A stretch of 64,000 nucleotides of DNA from Gammaproteobacteria bacterium (lineage in GTDB: Bacteria; Pseudomonadota; Gammaproteobacteria; Steroidobacterales; Steroidobacteraceae): positions 104,964 through 168,963 of the forward strand of contig JAQGOE010000312.1 in NCBI GenBank assembly GCA_028293725.1, given 5' to 3'. This document shows positions 1 to 10,876 of this stretch, piece after piece. The notes beneath the pieces are model-generated. The model had not been told where the DNA came from and ran no database searches. It was given only the letters and a program-made list of their open reading frames with translations. Every line of letters starts with the position of its first letter. The stretch's first letter is position 1. The translations under genes were made by a program, and so were the position numbers.

Positions 1-27
1 GTGTTTCTCAACCGCCGCTCGCGCTGA
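1..27 (+). CDS. possible C-terminal tail of an upstream gene cut by the window edge
   Basis: Frame 1 is open from the first base and ends at a TGA at 25-27, eight bases before the next start. CoxE-like VWA genes usually follow a MoxR-type AAA ATPase gene, so this may be the end of one. Only eight codons are visible, so neither function nor coding status can be shown. Confidence 0.25.
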   Translation: MFLNRRSR

Positions 28-35
28 TTCCTCCC

Positions 36-1280
36 ATGCTGGTGAACTTCTTTTTCGAGTTGCGCCAGAGCGGTGTGCCGGCCACCGTCACCGAATTCCT
101 GACCCTGCTGGAAGCACTGTCCCCGCTGGGGATTCCCTCGCTGACCGCTCGGTCGCGTGAGCGCGTCGCCTGGGTATCGGCACAGGACTTCTACTACCTG
201 GCGCGAATGTGTCTCGTGAAGGACGAGCGCCACTTCGATCGCTTCGATCGGGTGTTCGCGGAAACGTTCGAGGGCGCCGAGAAACTGTTCGAGCAGTTGG
301 TCGCGCAAGTGCCGGCGGAATGGTTGCAGGCGCTCGGCGAGCGCACGCTGTCGGAGGAGGAGAAGCGCAAGATCGAAGCGCTCGGTGGCTGGAACAAACT
401 GCTCGAGACGTTGCGCGAGCGCCTGCGCGAACAGAAGGAACGACACCAGGGCGGAAACAAGTGGATCGGCACCGGCGGTACTTCACCCTTCGGCGCCAAT
501 GGCTACAACCCCGAGGGCATCCGGATCGGGCAACAGGGCTCACGACACCGTCGTGCGGTGAAGGTGTGGGACCAGCGCGAGTACCGCAACTTCGACGATA
601 CGGTCGAGCTCGGCACGCGCAACATGAAGATGGCTTTGCGCAAGCTGCGCAAGTTTGCGCGCGAGGGAGCGCCCGATCTGTTGGACCTCGACGGCACGAT
701 CGATGCCACCGCGCGTAATGCAGGACTTCTGGATCTAAAGCTCATGGCCGAGCGTCGCAACGCCGTGAAGGTGTTGCTCTTTCTCGATGTCGGCGGCTCG
801 ATGGACGATCACGTCCGGATCTGCGATGAGCTGTTCTCGGCCGCGCGCAGCGAATTCAAACACCTGGTGCACTACTACTTCCACAACTTCCTCTACGAGA
901 ACCTGTGGCAGGACAACCGGCTGCGGTCGTCGTCGCTGATGCCGACCACGCAGGTGTTGCGCACTTACACGAATGACTATCGCGTCATTCTCGTTGGCGA
1001 CGCCACCATGAGCCCGTATGAGATCGTCCAACCCGGCGGCAGTGTGGATCATTGGAACAAGGAAGCGGGTGCCGTCTGGATGCAACGTCTGTGCGCGAGA
1101 TTTCCACGTCTCGTCTGGTTGAATCCCGAGCCGGTGGATCGCTGGGATTACACCTCATCGGTGAAGATCACGCGCGAGCTGATCGGTGATCGCATGTTTC
1201 CCGTCACCCTGGAGGGCTTGGATCGCGCGATCAAGGAGCTGCGGCGGCCGATGACACGCGCCGCGCCGATGTCTGCCTGA
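36..1280 (+). CDS. VWA domain-containing CoxE-like protein
   Basis: A 414-residue soluble protein with no signal peptide. The C-terminal half looks like a von Willebrand factor A domain of the CoxE type: a degenerate MIDAS motif [10 protein letters not shown] near residues 249-258 (D-x-G-x-S in place of the classical DxSxS) and a second loop VGDATMSP near residue 322. The N-terminal half is helical and charged, as in this family. CoxE-like proteins usually work with a MoxR AAA ATPase, as metal insertion or chaperone pairs; here that partner could lie just upstream. The TGA overlaps the ATG of the patatin gene by one base, so the two are probably co-transcribed. Substrate unknown. Confidence 0.85.
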   Translation: MLVNFFFELRQSGVPATVTEFLTLLEALSPLGIPSLTARSRERVAWVSAQDFYYLARMCLVKDERHFDRFDRVFAETFEGAEKLFEQLVAQVPAEWLQALGERTLSEEEKRKIEALGGWNKLLETLRERLREQKERHQGGNKWIGTGGTSPFGANGYNPEGIRIGQQGSRHRRAVKVWDQREYRNFDDTVELGTRNMKMALRKLRKFAREGAPDLLDLDGTIDATARNAGLLDLKLMAERRNAVKVLLFLDVGGSMDDHVRICDELFSAARSEFKHLVHYYFHNFLYENLWQDNRLRSSSLMPTTQVLRTYTNDYRVILVGDATMSPYEIVQPGGSVDHWNKEAGAVWMQRLCARFPRLVWLNPEPVDRWDYTSSVKITRELIGDRMFPVTLEGLDRAIKELRRPMTRAAPMSA

Positions 1281-2482
1281 TGGACGGCTCCGCCGAACCA
1301 CAACGCAGGCGACCCGCCCGTCAGACGGTCGGGCTGGTGCTCACCGGCGGCGGCTCACGCTCGGCGTACCAGGTTGGCGTGCTGCTCGCTCTGACGGAAA
1401 TGCTCCCGCGGGCACGCAATCCTTTCCAGGTCATCGTCGGTACTTCGGCCGGCGGAATCGCGGCGGCCGTGCTCGCCGCCGAGGCTCACCAGTGGCGCCG
1501 GGCGGTTCTGGGCCTGGAGCGTGTCTGGGCCAACTTTCATTCAGCCCAGGTATTTCATGTCGATCCCGTGCACATGTTGCGCGCGGGTTTGCATTGGGTG
1601 TTGGCGCTGGCCTCGGGTGGTGTCCTGCTGTCACCTCCCAAGGCGATGCTCGACAACTCGCCGTTGCGCGAGCTGTTGAGTGTGCATGTCGACTGCGCCG
1701 GTATCCGTCGCAGTATCGCGCGCGGCCATTTGCGCGCCTTCGCGCTCTGTGCCACGAGCTATGTAACCGGTAATTCCGTTGCGTTCTATGACGGCATCGA
1801 ATCCATCAAGGACTGGTCCCGCGTACAGCGCCTCGGGCGGCGCGCCGAAGTGACTCTCGATCATCTGTTGGCGAGCTCGGCGATCCCGATGTTGTTTCCG
1901 CCCGTGCGGCTGGGCGATGAATATTTCGGCGACGGCGCCATGCGCCAGTTGAATCCGCTGAGTCCCGCCATCCATCTCGGCGCCGATCGACTGCTGGTGA
2001 TCGGTGTGCGCGCGCGGCGTGATGCGGGCGTGGCGCCCAATCGAACCCATATCTCCATGCCTTCGCCGGGCGAGATCTTCGGTTACATGCTCGATACCTT
2101 GTTCACCGACCAGATCTATGGCGATCTCGAGCAACTCGAGCAAATGAACCAGCTCGCCGCGTCCTCCGCCCCCGAGGCTCGCGATATCCAGCACGTCGAG
2201 ACACTGATGCTGGCGCCGAGCGTCGATCCTCGCGAGATCGCGTCCCGTCACACCAATGACATTCCGGGCGGGCTGCGCGCGCTGTTGCGTGTTATTGGCG
2301 GACGTGACGCGTCGGGCTACCAGCTGGCCAGCTATCTGACCTTCGAGACCGGGTATACACGGGCTCTGATCGAGCTCGGTTATCGAGATGCGATGCAGGC
2401 GCGCGCCGCCATCATGGCGTTCATGAGTGGTGAGAAGCTGCCGCCGGTGTTGACGTCGCCTGGTGTTGCACAGGCAACATAG
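1280..2482 (+). CDS. patatin-like phospholipase family protein
   Basis: A 400-residue patatin fold lipid acyl hydrolase. The Gly-rich oxyanion loop ([12 protein letters not shown], about residues 21-32), the nucleophile elbow GTSAGG with Ser56, and the DGA motif with Asp218 of the Ser-Asp dyad are all present. There is no signal peptide, so it is predicted to be cytoplasmic or membrane-associated; this resembles the RssA-like group rather than secreted ExoU or PlpD types. The start overlaps the preceding stop by one base. The 3' end overlaps the end of convergent rapZ by about 60 bp, an unusually long tail-to-tail overlap. Confidence 0.88.
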   Translation: MDGSAEPQRRRPARQTVGLVLTGGGSRSAYQVGVLLALTEMLPRARNPFQVIVGTSAGGIAAAVLAAEAHQWRRAVLGLERVWANFHSAQVFHVDPVHMLRAGLHWVLALASGGVLLSPPKAMLDNSPLRELLSVHVDCAGIRRSIARGHLRAFALCATSYVTGNSVAFYDGIESIKDWSRVQRLGRRAEVTLDHLLASSAIPMLFPPVRLGDEYFGDGAMRQLNPLSPAIHLGADRLLVIGVRARRDAGVAPNRTHISMPSPGEIFGYMLDTLFTDQIYGDLEQLEQMNQLAASSAPEARDIQHVETLMLAPSVDPREIASRHTNDIPGGLRALLRVIGGRDASGYQLASYLTFETGYTRALIELGYRDAMQARAAIMAFMSGEKLPPVLTSPGVAQAT

Positions 2483-3329
2483 AGCTGTGTCGGGCGGTGA
2501 TGTTCGTGAAGTCTTTGCCGAACAATTCCGCGAGCCGCTCGACGATGTAGACCGAGCGGTGTTGCCCCCCCGTACAGCCGACCGCGACCGTCAGGTAGCC
2601 GCGGTTGCTCGCCTGGTACTCGGGGATGCGGGCCCGGATGAAGCGCTCGATGTCGGCGATCAGGGTCGCGACATTCGTGTTCGCCTCCAGGAACCGGGCG
2701 ACCTCGGGGTCCCGACCGGTGAGGTTGCGCAGGCCGGGCTCCCAGTACGGGTTCGGCAGCGAGCGAGCGTCAAAAACGAAGTCGGCGTCGCCCGGTAGGC
2801 CGTACTTGAAGCCGAAGGATTCGAAGGTGATGGAAAGGCGGCCTGCGGCGCGCTGTTCGACGCGTTTATGGATGATGTCACGTAGCGCGTGCACCCCCAT
2901 CTTCGACGTATCTATGACGAGGTCCGCGGAGTAGACGATCGGCTCGAGGAGTTGCCGCTCCAAAGCCATGGCCTCACGCAGATCGATGTTATTGCGACTC
3001 ATCGGATGTTTGCGGCGGGTTTCCGCAAACCGGCGCAGCAACTCCTCGTCGTTGGCGATCAGAAACACCACTTCACACTGGATGCCACTGCGACGCAGCT
3101 CGTCGATGAGCTTGGGTACCGAGGCGATCTCAGCCGGTGTGTTGCGCGCGTCGAGGCCGATAGCGGTGCGCTCGTACGTCGATTCGGGGCTGCGCACCGT
3201 GTAGGAAATGAAGGGCTTCAGCAGGGCCGCCGGAATATTGTCGATACAATAAAAGCCGAGGTCCTCGAGCATGTGCAGAGCCACGCTCTTTCCGGAACCG
3301 GATAGGCCGCTGAGAATGAGGATGCGCAC
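2421..3329 (-). CDS. rapZ: RNase adapter protein RapZ
   Basis: A 302-residue P-loop protein. RapZ binds the sRNA GlmZ and delivers it to RNase E, controlling glucosamine-6-phosphate synthase and so cell wall precursor supply. The Walker A motif GLSGSGKS lies at residues 8-15, and the C-terminal domain has the family signature [17 protein letters not shown]. It is somewhat longer than the E. coli protein (284 aa) because of an Ala/Ser/His-rich tail after about residue 285; that tail overlaps the patatin gene. It is the last gene of the kdsD-to-rapZ block, as in many gammaproteobacteria, but ptsN, normally just upstream, is missing. Confidence 0.95.
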   Translation of the reverse strand: MRILILSGLSGSGKSVALHMLEDLGFYCIDNIPAALLKPFISYTVRSPESTYERTAIGLDARNTPAEIASVPKLIDELRRSGIQCEVVFLIANDEELLRRFAETRRKHPMSRNNIDLREAMALERQLLEPIVYSADLVIDTSKMGVHALRDIIHKRVEQRAAGRLSITFESFGFKYGLPGDADFVFDARSLPNPYWEPGLRNLTGRDPEVARFLEANTNVATLIADIERFIRARIPEYQASNRGYLTVAVGCTGGQHRSVYIVERLAELFGKDFTNITARHSSMLPVQHQATSTPAAASHHS

Positions 3330-3391
3330 GCCCTATGGTTATCCACCCAACGGCACCGCCGCAAGCGGCCCGTGGTGAATAAGAGAACCCG

Positions 3392-3527
3392 GGCGGGGTT
3401 GGCGGCCCCGCCGCAGGATCACGCACCCGTGCGACGCATGCGTCGCACCCCTGGTTGGGTGGGGCAACGTTCTGGTTGCCCCAAGTCTGTGCGCTAGGCG
3501 CGCACGACGCGGCGGGCTTCCGCCGCG
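3392..3527. repeat. cluster of five short inverted repeats between rapZ and hpf
   Basis: Five perfect or near-perfect hairpins follow one another: GGCGGGG/CCCCGCC (3392-3412), a 20-bp palindrome GTGCGACGCATGCGTCGCAC (3429-3448), GGGGCAAC/GTTGCCCC (3461-3482), GTGCGC/GCGCAC (3489-3505, spanning the hpf stop codon) and CGCGGCGG/CCGCCGCG with a GCTT loop (3508-3527, inside the hpf tail). None has a clear T-run, so they look like REP-type intergenic elements rather than simple terminators. The spacing motif AAGTCTG between the third and fourth resembles the hairpin repeats near lpxC and secA. Confidence 0.7.
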
Positions 3528-3814
3528 TGATGATCGCAGGTCTTCTCTTTGTGTTTTTTCAGGCATCGATCCAGCTTGTCGGTGAGCAGATCGATGGCGG
3601 CATACATATTCGCGTCGGTCGCGTCCGCGTGGATGGCGGTACCGCTCACGTGCAGCGTCGCTTCGGCCTTTTGTCGCAGCTTCTCCACCGTCAATATGCA
3701 GTGCACATCCAGCACCTGATCGTAGTGCCTGCCGATGCGCTCGAGTTTCTTTTCCACATAACCCCGCATTGACTCAGTGACCTCGACATGATGGCCGGTG
3801 ACGTTGAGCTGCAT
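3494..3814 (-). CDS. hpf: ribosome hibernation-promoting factor HPF (short form)
   Basis: A 106-residue HPF/RaiA family protein that binds the 30S decoding region and promotes inactive 100S ribosomes in stationary phase. The N-terminus MQLNVTGHHVEVTESMRGYV and the core DATDANMYAAIDLLTDKLDRCLKKHKEK match short HPF. It is about ten residues longer than E. coli HPF; the extra His/Ala/Arg-rich tail is encoded by DNA forming a perfect 8-bp GC hairpin (3508-3527), suggesting that a repeat invaded the 3' end. It lies 71 bp downstream of rpoN, the standard arrangement. Confidence 0.94.
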   Translation of the reverse strand: MQLNVTGHHVEVTESMRGYVEKKLERIGRHYDQVLDVHCILTVEKLRQKAEATLHVSGTAIHADATDANMYAAIDLLTDKLDRCLKKHKEKTCDHHAAEARRVVRA

Positions 3815-3885
3815 AGTCGTCTCCTCTTGCGTGACGAGTGTGGACTGACGTTAGGCCGCCCCCCTTGGGGTTGGGCCCGTACTCT

Positions 3886-5358
3886 CTACATCTGCTTAGA
3901 TCCTGCTCGCTTGCGCTCGTTGGAGGGCGCGATGCCCATGGCCTCACGGTACTTCGCGACCGTGCGGCGTGCGACCGGTATGCCTTCTCCGGACAGGAGT
4001 TCGGCGATACGGCCATCGCTGAGGGGGCTTTCCGCGTCTTCCTCCTTGACGAGTTTTTTGATTTTGGCTCGGATGGCCGTCGATGAGGTGCCGGATCCAT
4101 CCGCACCCTCGACCTGGCTGGAAAAGAAATAACGCAGCTCGAAGACGCCGCGGGGCGTGTGCATGTACTTGCCTGAGGTCACGCGCGAGATGGTCGACTC
4201 GTGCATGCTCACGGCTTCGGCGATGTCCTTGAGGATCATCGGCCTCATATGCTCATCGCCGTGCTCGAGAAACGCCTGCTGCCGCTCGACAATGGAGCGG
4301 GCAACCTTGATGAGGGTCTCGTGCCGGATCTCGAGGCTCTTGAGCAGCCAACGGGCTTCCTGTAATTGGGCCCGCATGGTCGCGTGGCTGGCATTGCGCC
4401 CGATCAGGCTCGCGTAGCTGCTATTCAGGCGGACGCGGGGCAGCGTAGCGGAATTGATTTCAACGGCCCAGCCGTGGTCGGTGCGTCGTACGAAAACGTC
4501 GGGTACTACGTACTCGGCGGCGCCGGTGCTCACGGTCGAGCCGGGACGCGGATGACAGGACCGTACCAGCGCCAGGGCGCAGGTGATCTCTTCCTCGGTG
4601 GCACGGAGTTCGCGCCGTAACAGTGAGAGCTCGCGCTCCGCGACCAGCTCGAGGTGGTGGCGGGCGATCTCGATGGCGGTATTGAATCCGGGGGTGGCCG
4701 GGTCGAGCTGGCGCAACTGCAACTCGATGCATTCGCCCACCGAGCGCGCGCCTATGCCGGGCGGATCGAGCGCCTGTACGCCCGCCAAGGCAGCTTCGAC
4801 CTCGGCGGCTTCGCATTCGACCTCGGGGCGCAGCGTATTCGCGATCTCTTCGAGCGACTCGGTGATATAGCCGTCGTCACTGATGGCGTCGATGATCGCG
4901 CGCGCGATGGCGAACTCGCGGGGCTCGAGTCTCGCGACCTCGAGCTGCCACAAAAGATGTTCCTGAAGGGACTGCCCAGCGGAGTCGGCGTAGTCCTGCT
5001 GCCGCTCATCGTCGTCACCGCCACTCCAGGGGGTGTCGGCCGGTCCGACGCTCTGTTCGCCCCAGCCTTCGTCCACCACCTCGACGGTGTTTTCCTGCGC
5101 TCGCTCGGGCGCGGCGGCCTGCTCATGTTCGTGCTCGCCGCGCTCGCGTTCGGCGCTCGTGGGCTCTTCCACAGCCTCGAAGACACCCGTGCCCTCGGAT
5201 TCCTCCACAGGCTCGAGCATGATGTTCGATTCGAGCAGTTCCCGGATATGGGCCTGGAGCTCGAGGGCGGGCAGTTGCAGGAGTCGGATGGCCTGCTGCA
5301 GCTGCGGGGTCATGGTCAATTGCTGACCCAGCCGGAGCTGCAGGGAAGGTTTCAGCAT
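3886..5358 (-). CDS. rpoN: RNA polymerase sigma-54 factor
   Basis: A 490-residue sigma-54, within the normal size range. Region I at the N-terminus is Gln/Leu-rich (LRLGQQLTMTPQLQQAIRLLQ), the part that contacts enhancer-binding ATPases. Region II (about residues 55-120) is acidic. The core-binding and helix-turn-helix parts follow, and the RpoN box ARRTVAKYREAMGIAPSNER near the C-terminus recognises the -24 element. It directs transcription of nitrogen, motility or pilus genes depending on the species. It lies 77 bp downstream of lptB and is followed by hpf. Confidence 0.97.
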   Translation of the reverse strand: MLKPSLQLRLGQQLTMTPQLQQAIRLLQLPALELQAHIRELLESNIMLEPVEESEGTGVFEAVEEPTSAERERGEHEHEQAAAPERAQENTVEVVDEGWGEQSVGPADTPWSGGDDDERQQDYADSAGQSLQEHLLWQLEVARLEPREFAIARAIIDAISDDGYITESLEEIANTLRPEVECEAAEVEAALAGVQALDPPGIGARSVGECIELQLRQLDPATPGFNTAIEIARHHLELVAERELSLLRRELRATEEEITCALALVRSCHPRPGSTVSTGAAEYVVPDVFVRRTDHGWAVEINSATLPRVRLNSSYASLIGRNASHATMRAQLQEARWLLKSLEIRHETLIKVARSIVERQQAFLEHGDEHMRPMILKDIAEAVSMHESTISRVTSGKYMHTPRGVFELRYFFSSQVEGADGSGTSSTAIRAKIKKLVKEEDAESPLSDGRIAELLSGEGIPVARRTVAKYREAMGIAPSNERKRAGSKQM

Positions 5359-5435
5359 GGTGGCACGGAGCGGCGCTAGGGGCCTTTCCTCATCCTAAGT
5401 GATTGAAAAAGAACGATTTCCGCTTGAGCCCAGGC

Positions 5436-6161
5436 TCACAGCCGAAACGCTTCACCCAAGTACACCTCACGCACTTGGGGGTTGGCAAGGATTTCTTCCG
5501 CAGTTCCCGATGCAATCACCGTGCCTTGGTTGACGATATAGGCGCGGCTGCAGACTCCAAGGGTCTCGCGCACGTTGTGATCGGTGATGAGGACTCCGAT
5601 GTCGCGATGGGTCAGTTCGCGGATGATCCGCTGAATATCCAGGACGGAGAGGGGGTCGACACCGGCGAATGGCTCGTCAAGGAGCATGAACCGGGGGTCG
5701 GCTGCGAGAGCGCGCGCGATTTCGACGCGGCGACGTTCGCCGCCTGAAAGAGACAGTCCCATGCTCTTGCGTACTTGACCGATGCGCAGCTCTTCGAGGA
5801 GCTCTTCGAGCCGCCGCTCACGCTCGGCCCGCTCGAGGTCGGGCCGGGTCTCGAGGATGGCGAGGATGTTGTCTTCAACCGAAAGCTTTCGGAAGACGGA
5901 CGCTTCCTGCGGCAGGTAGCCGAGCCCCAGTTGGGCGCGGCGGTGCATCGGCAACAAAGTGACGTCCGTGTCGCCGACGTAGATGCGGCCGGCATCGCAG
6001 GGCACCAGGCCCACCATCATGTAGAACGCCGTCGTCTTGCCGGCGCCGTTCGGCCCCAGCAGACCGACCACTTCGCCATTCGAGACTTCGATCGACAGAT
6101 CCTTGACGACCTGGCGCGACTTGTAGCTTTTCGCCAGGCCGGCGGCTTTGAGGACGGCCAT
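5436..6161 (-). CDS. lptB: LPS export ABC transporter ATP-binding protein LptB
   Basis: A 241-residue ABC ATPase that powers LptB2FGC, which extracts LPS from the inner membrane. It has Walker A GPNGAGKT (residues 36-43), the signature [17 protein letters not shown] and Walker [14 protein letters not shown]. The frame is open further upstream, but the ATG at 6161 is chosen because homology begins at [13 protein letters not shown] and the upstream codons are antisense-like Arg-rich sequence overlapping lptA. lptA stops one base before this start. A TGAGCC/GGCTCA inverted repeat (5425-5438) covers the stop codon. Confidence 0.97.
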   Translation of the reverse strand: MAVLKAAGLAKSYKSRQVVKDLSIEVSNGEVVGLLGPNGAGKTTAFYMMVGLVPCDAGRIYVGDTDVTLLPMHRRAQLGLGYLPQEASVFRKLSVEDNILAILETRPDLERAERERRLEELLEELRIGQVRKSMGLSLSGGERRRVEIARALAADPRFMLLDEPFAGVDPLSVLDIQRIIRELTHRDIGVLITDHNVRETLGVCSRAYIVNQGTVIASGTAEEILANPQVREVYLGEAFRL

Positions 6162-6162
6162 G

Positions 6163-6975
6163 CTAGCGCGGCGTCGGCGGAGTCGATTGCGACATTGGCG
6201 GCGGAGACGTCGGTGACTGTGAGGAGGGCGACTGTGATGCGGGCGGCTGCTGCGACACCGCTGCGGCGGGAGCGCCGGTCGGCGCCGTTGGTGCCCCCGT
6301 CGTGGGCTTCGGCTTGTTAGTTCCTGCGCCATCCAGCCTAGGCGCTTCGTTAGGCGCGATCGTGACGTGCACGCGCGTGTCAGTTCCAGGGGACATCGCT
6401 GCCTCCACGTGTTCCTCGCGGAGGCTGTAAACGATCACGGGCCCGCGGATGTCGTCGTTCTTCCCATCGGTGATCCACGCATCATTCGAGAGGCGCACGG
6501 TTCCAGCGGCTACTTCGTACACGATCTGGTTGGCGTGGCCGCGTGCGATCACGTCAGAGTCCGTGCGCTTCTGATCGAACTCTGCAGGGGCTCCGGTGGC
6601 CGTGGCCCGCTTGAGCTGGTTGTCCTCGAACTCGACCACAGCCTCGTCGGATCGCAGGTTGCCGCGCGGATCGGCGTTGATGCGCACGTTGCCGGCGAAT
6701 GTCCAGCGGCTGTTTTTGAAGTCGCGCGCGGTGGCCAGCGCCCGGTCCGCTTTGACGGTCATCTTTCCGTAGGTGATGGTGACATCCTTCAGATGCATCA
6801 CCTGCGTCTTGAAGTCGGTGTCCATATAGGACGCGTCATAGGAAATCGTTGGCGGCTCTGCTGACTGTTCAATCTTCGCCGCCGGCACGGACAATCCCGG
6901 AGCCGCTCCCAGGAACGCCAGCGTGATTGCACCGGCTTTGATTAGCGCGCGAGGGCGTGTTGAGAACAAATTCAT
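6163..6975 (-). CDS. lptA: lipopolysaccharide transport periplasmic protein LptA
   Basis: A 270-residue periplasmic protein that bridges LptC and LptD and carries LPS across the periplasm. It has a signal peptide (roughly residues 1-30, with a hydrophobic stretch around 15-28), then the OstA-like beta-jellyroll repeats ([36 protein letters not shown]). E. coli LptA is 185 aa; the extra length here is mostly a C-terminal tail of about 55 residues rich in Pro, Ser, Thr, Ala and Gln with SQSP-type repeats. It overlaps lptC by four bases (ATGA). Confidence 0.93.
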   Translation of the reverse strand: MNLFSTRPRALIKAGAITLAFLGAAPGLSVPAAKIEQSAEPPTISYDASYMDTDFKTQVMHLKDVTITYGKMTVKADRALATARDFKNSRWTFAGNVRINADPRGNLRSDEAVVEFEDNQLKRATATGAPAEFDQKRTDSDVIARGHANQIVYEVAAGTVRLSNDAWITDGKNDDIRGPVIVYSLREEHVEAAMSPGTDTRVHVTIAPNEAPRLDGAGTNKPKPTTGAPTAPTGAPAAAVSQQPPASQSPSSQSPTSPPPMSQSTPPTPR

Positions 6976-7553
6976 TTTTGCGAGCCCGGGAGGCGGTTGG
7001 GCGCTGCTATGCCACGCACCGCGGATTCTAACTGCACGCGACCGTCGTTCAAGGTGGCGCGCATGCCTTTACCCTTGATCTCCTGTCCCGACCACGTGAG
7101 TGTAACGGGTTCCCGTGTACTCGCGATCTTGGTGTTCGTATCGAACGCCAAACGGTTGGTCACGATCTCCGCAGGTTGTAACGTTCCCTGCGGCGTGCCG
7201 TTGACGTGCACATTGCCTGACAACTCAACCGTACCGCTGTCCTGTCCGACCTGGCCTTGCTCGCCGCGTGCGGTCCACAGGGCGCCGTTCGCATCGTGAA
7301 ATCCTAGTGTTGCCTGCTCGAGCTCGATGGTGTTGTCGTTCGGCTGCTGCCGGATCACCTCGGCGTCGACGGTGTAGAGCGGGTGCCCGTCAGGGCCGGT
7401 CTGCACGAGCTTGGCGTCGCGGGCCGCGTAGCCCGGCTCATGCTGCTCCTCGACGATCGTCGGCGCGGCAGTCTCGGTCTGTTGGCCGCCAAAAAAGATC
7501 GTGCCGCCAATGACCACGATGAAAACCAGGACTGCGAAGATGCGGTAGATCAT
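6972..7553 (-). CDS. lptC: LPS export ABC transporter periplasmic protein LptC
   Basis: A 193-residue bitopic protein with one N-terminal transmembrane helix (about residues 5-24, IFAVLVFIVVIGGTIFFGG) and a periplasmic LptC/OstA-type beta-jellyroll. It receives LPS from LptFG and passes it to LptA. Length agrees with E. coli LptC (191 aa). It lies between kdsC and lptA with four-base overlaps on both sides, so translation is probably coupled. Confidence 0.94.
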   Translation of the reverse strand: MIYRIFAVLVFIVVIGGTIFFGGQQTETAAPTIVEEQHEPGYAARDAKLVQTGPDGHPLYTVDAEVIRQQPNDNTIELEQATLGFHDANGALWTARGEQGQVGQDSGTVELSGNVHVNGTPQGTLQPAEIVTNRLAFDTNTKIASTREPVTLTWSGQEIKGKGMRATLNDGRVQLESAVRGIAAPNRLPGSQK

Positions 7554-8083
7554 CGGCCGCGGGCCTTGTGGCCGGGGCGCGTCAGCCCGGGGTGCGTCAG
7601 TCCGCTATGAGTCAAAAGGTAATCACACACCTCACGCACTGCACCATAGCCTCCGGGCAACTTCGTGACGAGATGCGCGGCGTGACGCGCTTCGGGGTGG
7701 GCATCCGCCACGGCAAACGCGAGCGCGACCTTTTGCATCAGCGGAATGTCAGGGAGGTCATCGCCGACACACGCGCAGGCCGATGGCTCGATCTTCAGGC
7801 GCGCGCAGAGCTTATCGAGGACTGCCAGCTTATCCTTGGCACCCTGGTGGACGTGCTCCACGCCCAGCTCGTGGCAACGGACGTCGACCATCTTCGACTT
7901 GCGGCCCGAGATCACCGCAACCTCGATCCCGGCTTTCGCGACCTGTTGGATTCCCAGGCCATCGCGGACGTGGAACAGCTTGAGTGCCTCTCCGCGAGGC
8001 CCGAAGTACAGGCGACCGTCGGTCAGAACGCCATCGACGTCCAATACCAACAGACGAATGGCGGCGGAGTGTTTTCTTTGCAT
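7550..8083 (-). CDS. kdsC: 3-deoxy-D-manno-octulosonate 8-phosphate phosphatase KdsC
   Basis: A 177-residue HAD-superfamily phosphatase that releases phosphate from Kdo-8-P in the cytoplasm. The catalytic DxD lies at residues 15-17 (LVLDVDGVLTDG), with motif II VISGRKS and the acidic motif VGDDLPDIPLM. The C-terminus ends in a short repeat, SGLTHPGLTRPG, encoded by imperfect 15-bp tandem repeats that are not part of the conserved fold. It overlaps lptC by four bases and lies 24 bp downstream of kdsD. Confidence 0.96.
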   Translation of the reverse strand: MQRKHSAAIRLLVLDVDGVLTDGRLYFGPRGEALKLFHVRDGLGIQQVAKAGIEVAVISGRKSKMVDVRCHELGVEHVHQGAKDKLAVLDKLCARLKIEPSACACVGDDLPDIPLMQKVALAFAVADAHPEARHAAHLVTKLPGGYGAVREVCDYLLTHSGLTHPGLTRPGHKARGR

Positions 8084-8107
8084 GAGCGGCGGCGTGTTCG
8101 TCGAGGC

Positions 8108-9106
8108 CTAGACGACGCCGGCGCGAAACAGATCGTGCACGTTCAGCGCGCCAACGAGGCGGCCGTGTTCGTCGGTGACCGGCAGGGCCGTGATCCGGTA
8201 GACCTCCATCAGGTGCACGGCCTCCGCGGCCAGTTCCCGCGGACCGATGGTCTTGCAGTTTGGCGTCATCACCTCGCTCATCAGCGTCGAGTGCACATCC
8301 AACTGCTTGTCGAAGGTGCGTCGTAGATCCCCGTCCGTGAACACTCCGAGGACGCGGTCCTCCGGGCTCACGATCACGGTCATCCCGAGGCCCTTGCGTG
8401 ACATCTCGAGCAGGCCGTCACGCAGCTTCTCGCCGGGTGAGGTCTTCGGGATCTCGGCGCCGCTTCGCATCAAGTCCTCAACGTGCAGCAAGAGCTGCCG
8501 CCCTAGGCTGCCGCCCGGGTGGGAGCGGGCAAAGTCCTGCTTCGTGAAGCCACGCGCCTCGAGCAGCGTGACGGCTAGTGCATCGCCCATCGCGAGCGTC
8601 GCAGTCGTGCTCGCTGTCGGCGCCAGGTTCAATGGGCAGGCCTCTTCGGCCACGCTTACGTCCAGCGTGACGTTTGCCGCGCGCCCCAGCGTCGAGTCCG
8701 TTTTTCCGGCCATGACAATGAGGGGTACCGCGAGCCGCTTCAGATGCGGCAGCAGCATGACCAGTTCGAGGGTTTCGCCCGAATTCGACAGTGCCAACAC
8801 GACGTCCGTGCGGGTGATCATCCCCAGGTCGCCATGACCCGCTTCCGCCGGGTGGAGGAAGAAAGCGGGCGTCCCGGTGCTGGCCAGGGTGGCCGCGATT
8901 TTCCGTGCGACGTGGCCGGATTTTCCCATACCGGTCACCACAACCCGACCCTTGCAACCCAGGCATAGCCGGCAGGCCTCGACAAACCTGGCGTCGATCC
9001 GCGACACCAACCCCTCGACCGCACGGGCCTCGATGCCCAGGGCACGCCGTCCCGAGGTCAGGAGCGGCTCGGTATCGTCGGGGGGTGGGTTGGCGGCTAT
9101 GTTCAT
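8108..9106 (-). CDS. kdsD: D-arabinose 5-phosphate isomerase (KdsD/KpsF/GutQ family)
   Basis: A 332-residue enzyme that converts ribulose 5-phosphate to arabinose 5-phosphate, the first committed precursor of Kdo. It has an N-terminal SIS sugar-isomerase domain (VVVTGMGKSGHVARKIAATL, SNSGETLELV) followed by two CBS domains in the last third (LMRSGAEIPK..., MSEVMTPNCKTIG...). Adjacency to kdsC and lptCAB favours KdsD over the paralogue GutQ. It is the first gene of the minus-strand block and diverges from ibaG-murA. Confidence 0.96.
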   Translation of the reverse strand: MNIAANPPPDDTEPLLTSGRRALGIEARAVEGLVSRIDARFVEACRLCLGCKGRVVVTGMGKSGHVARKIAATLASTGTPAFFLHPAEAGHGDLGMITRTDVVLALSNSGETLELVMLLPHLKRLAVPLIVMAGKTDSTLGRAANVTLDVSVAEEACPLNLAPTASTTATLAMGDALAVTLLEARGFTKQDFARSHPGGSLGRQLLLHVEDLMRSGAEIPKTSPGEKLRDGLLEMSRKGLGMTVIVSPEDRVLGVFTDGDLRRTFDKQLDVHSTLMSEVMTPNCKTIGPRELAAEAVHLMEVYRITALPVTDEHGRLVGALNVHDLFRAGVV

Positions 9107-9142
9107 GGGGTACGGGCGCTTAACGAGACAGCATGGAGGCGA

Positions 9143-9172
9143 TTGAATTCCTTAACCATCCTCAATTATAGG
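9143..9172 (+). promoter_or_regulatory. candidate sigma-70 promoter for ibaG-murA, with an opposing -10 for kdsD
   Basis: The plus strand shows TTGAAT (9143-9148), an 18-base spacer and TATAGG (9167-9172). On the minus strand the overlapping hexamer at 9165-9170 reads TATAAT, suitably placed upstream of kdsD, but its -35 is poor. This is the only AT-rich part of the 156-bp divergent region. Confidence 0.45.
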
Positions 9173-9262
9173 CGCGACCGTCTCCCCCGGTATCTGCCTG
9201 ACGGGGTACAAGGCCGCTTCAAGGCCTGCAGGGCCGTCACTTACCGATTAATATCCTCGCGC

Positions 9263-10760
<1,498 letters not shown>

Positions 10761-10876
10761 CTTATTTATTGGCTGAGAGACGCCCGAGGCGCGCAGCCTT
10801 GCGGCGCTTTCAGACGCAAATGTGATGTCGTGTCGGCACGCTGCGTGCTTGCCACCAGGTTCAGCCAGGAGAACGT

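Noticed and set aside
3339..3566. 75-residue minus-strand ORF between hpf and rapZ as a ptsN remnant
   Set aside because: No EIIA-Ntr motif; sequence is Arg/Gly/Pro-rich and made of inverted repeats.
6162..6332. 57-residue N-terminal extension of LptB
   Set aside because: Arg-rich sequence antisense-like to the lptA tail codons, with LptB homology starting at [13 protein letters not shown].
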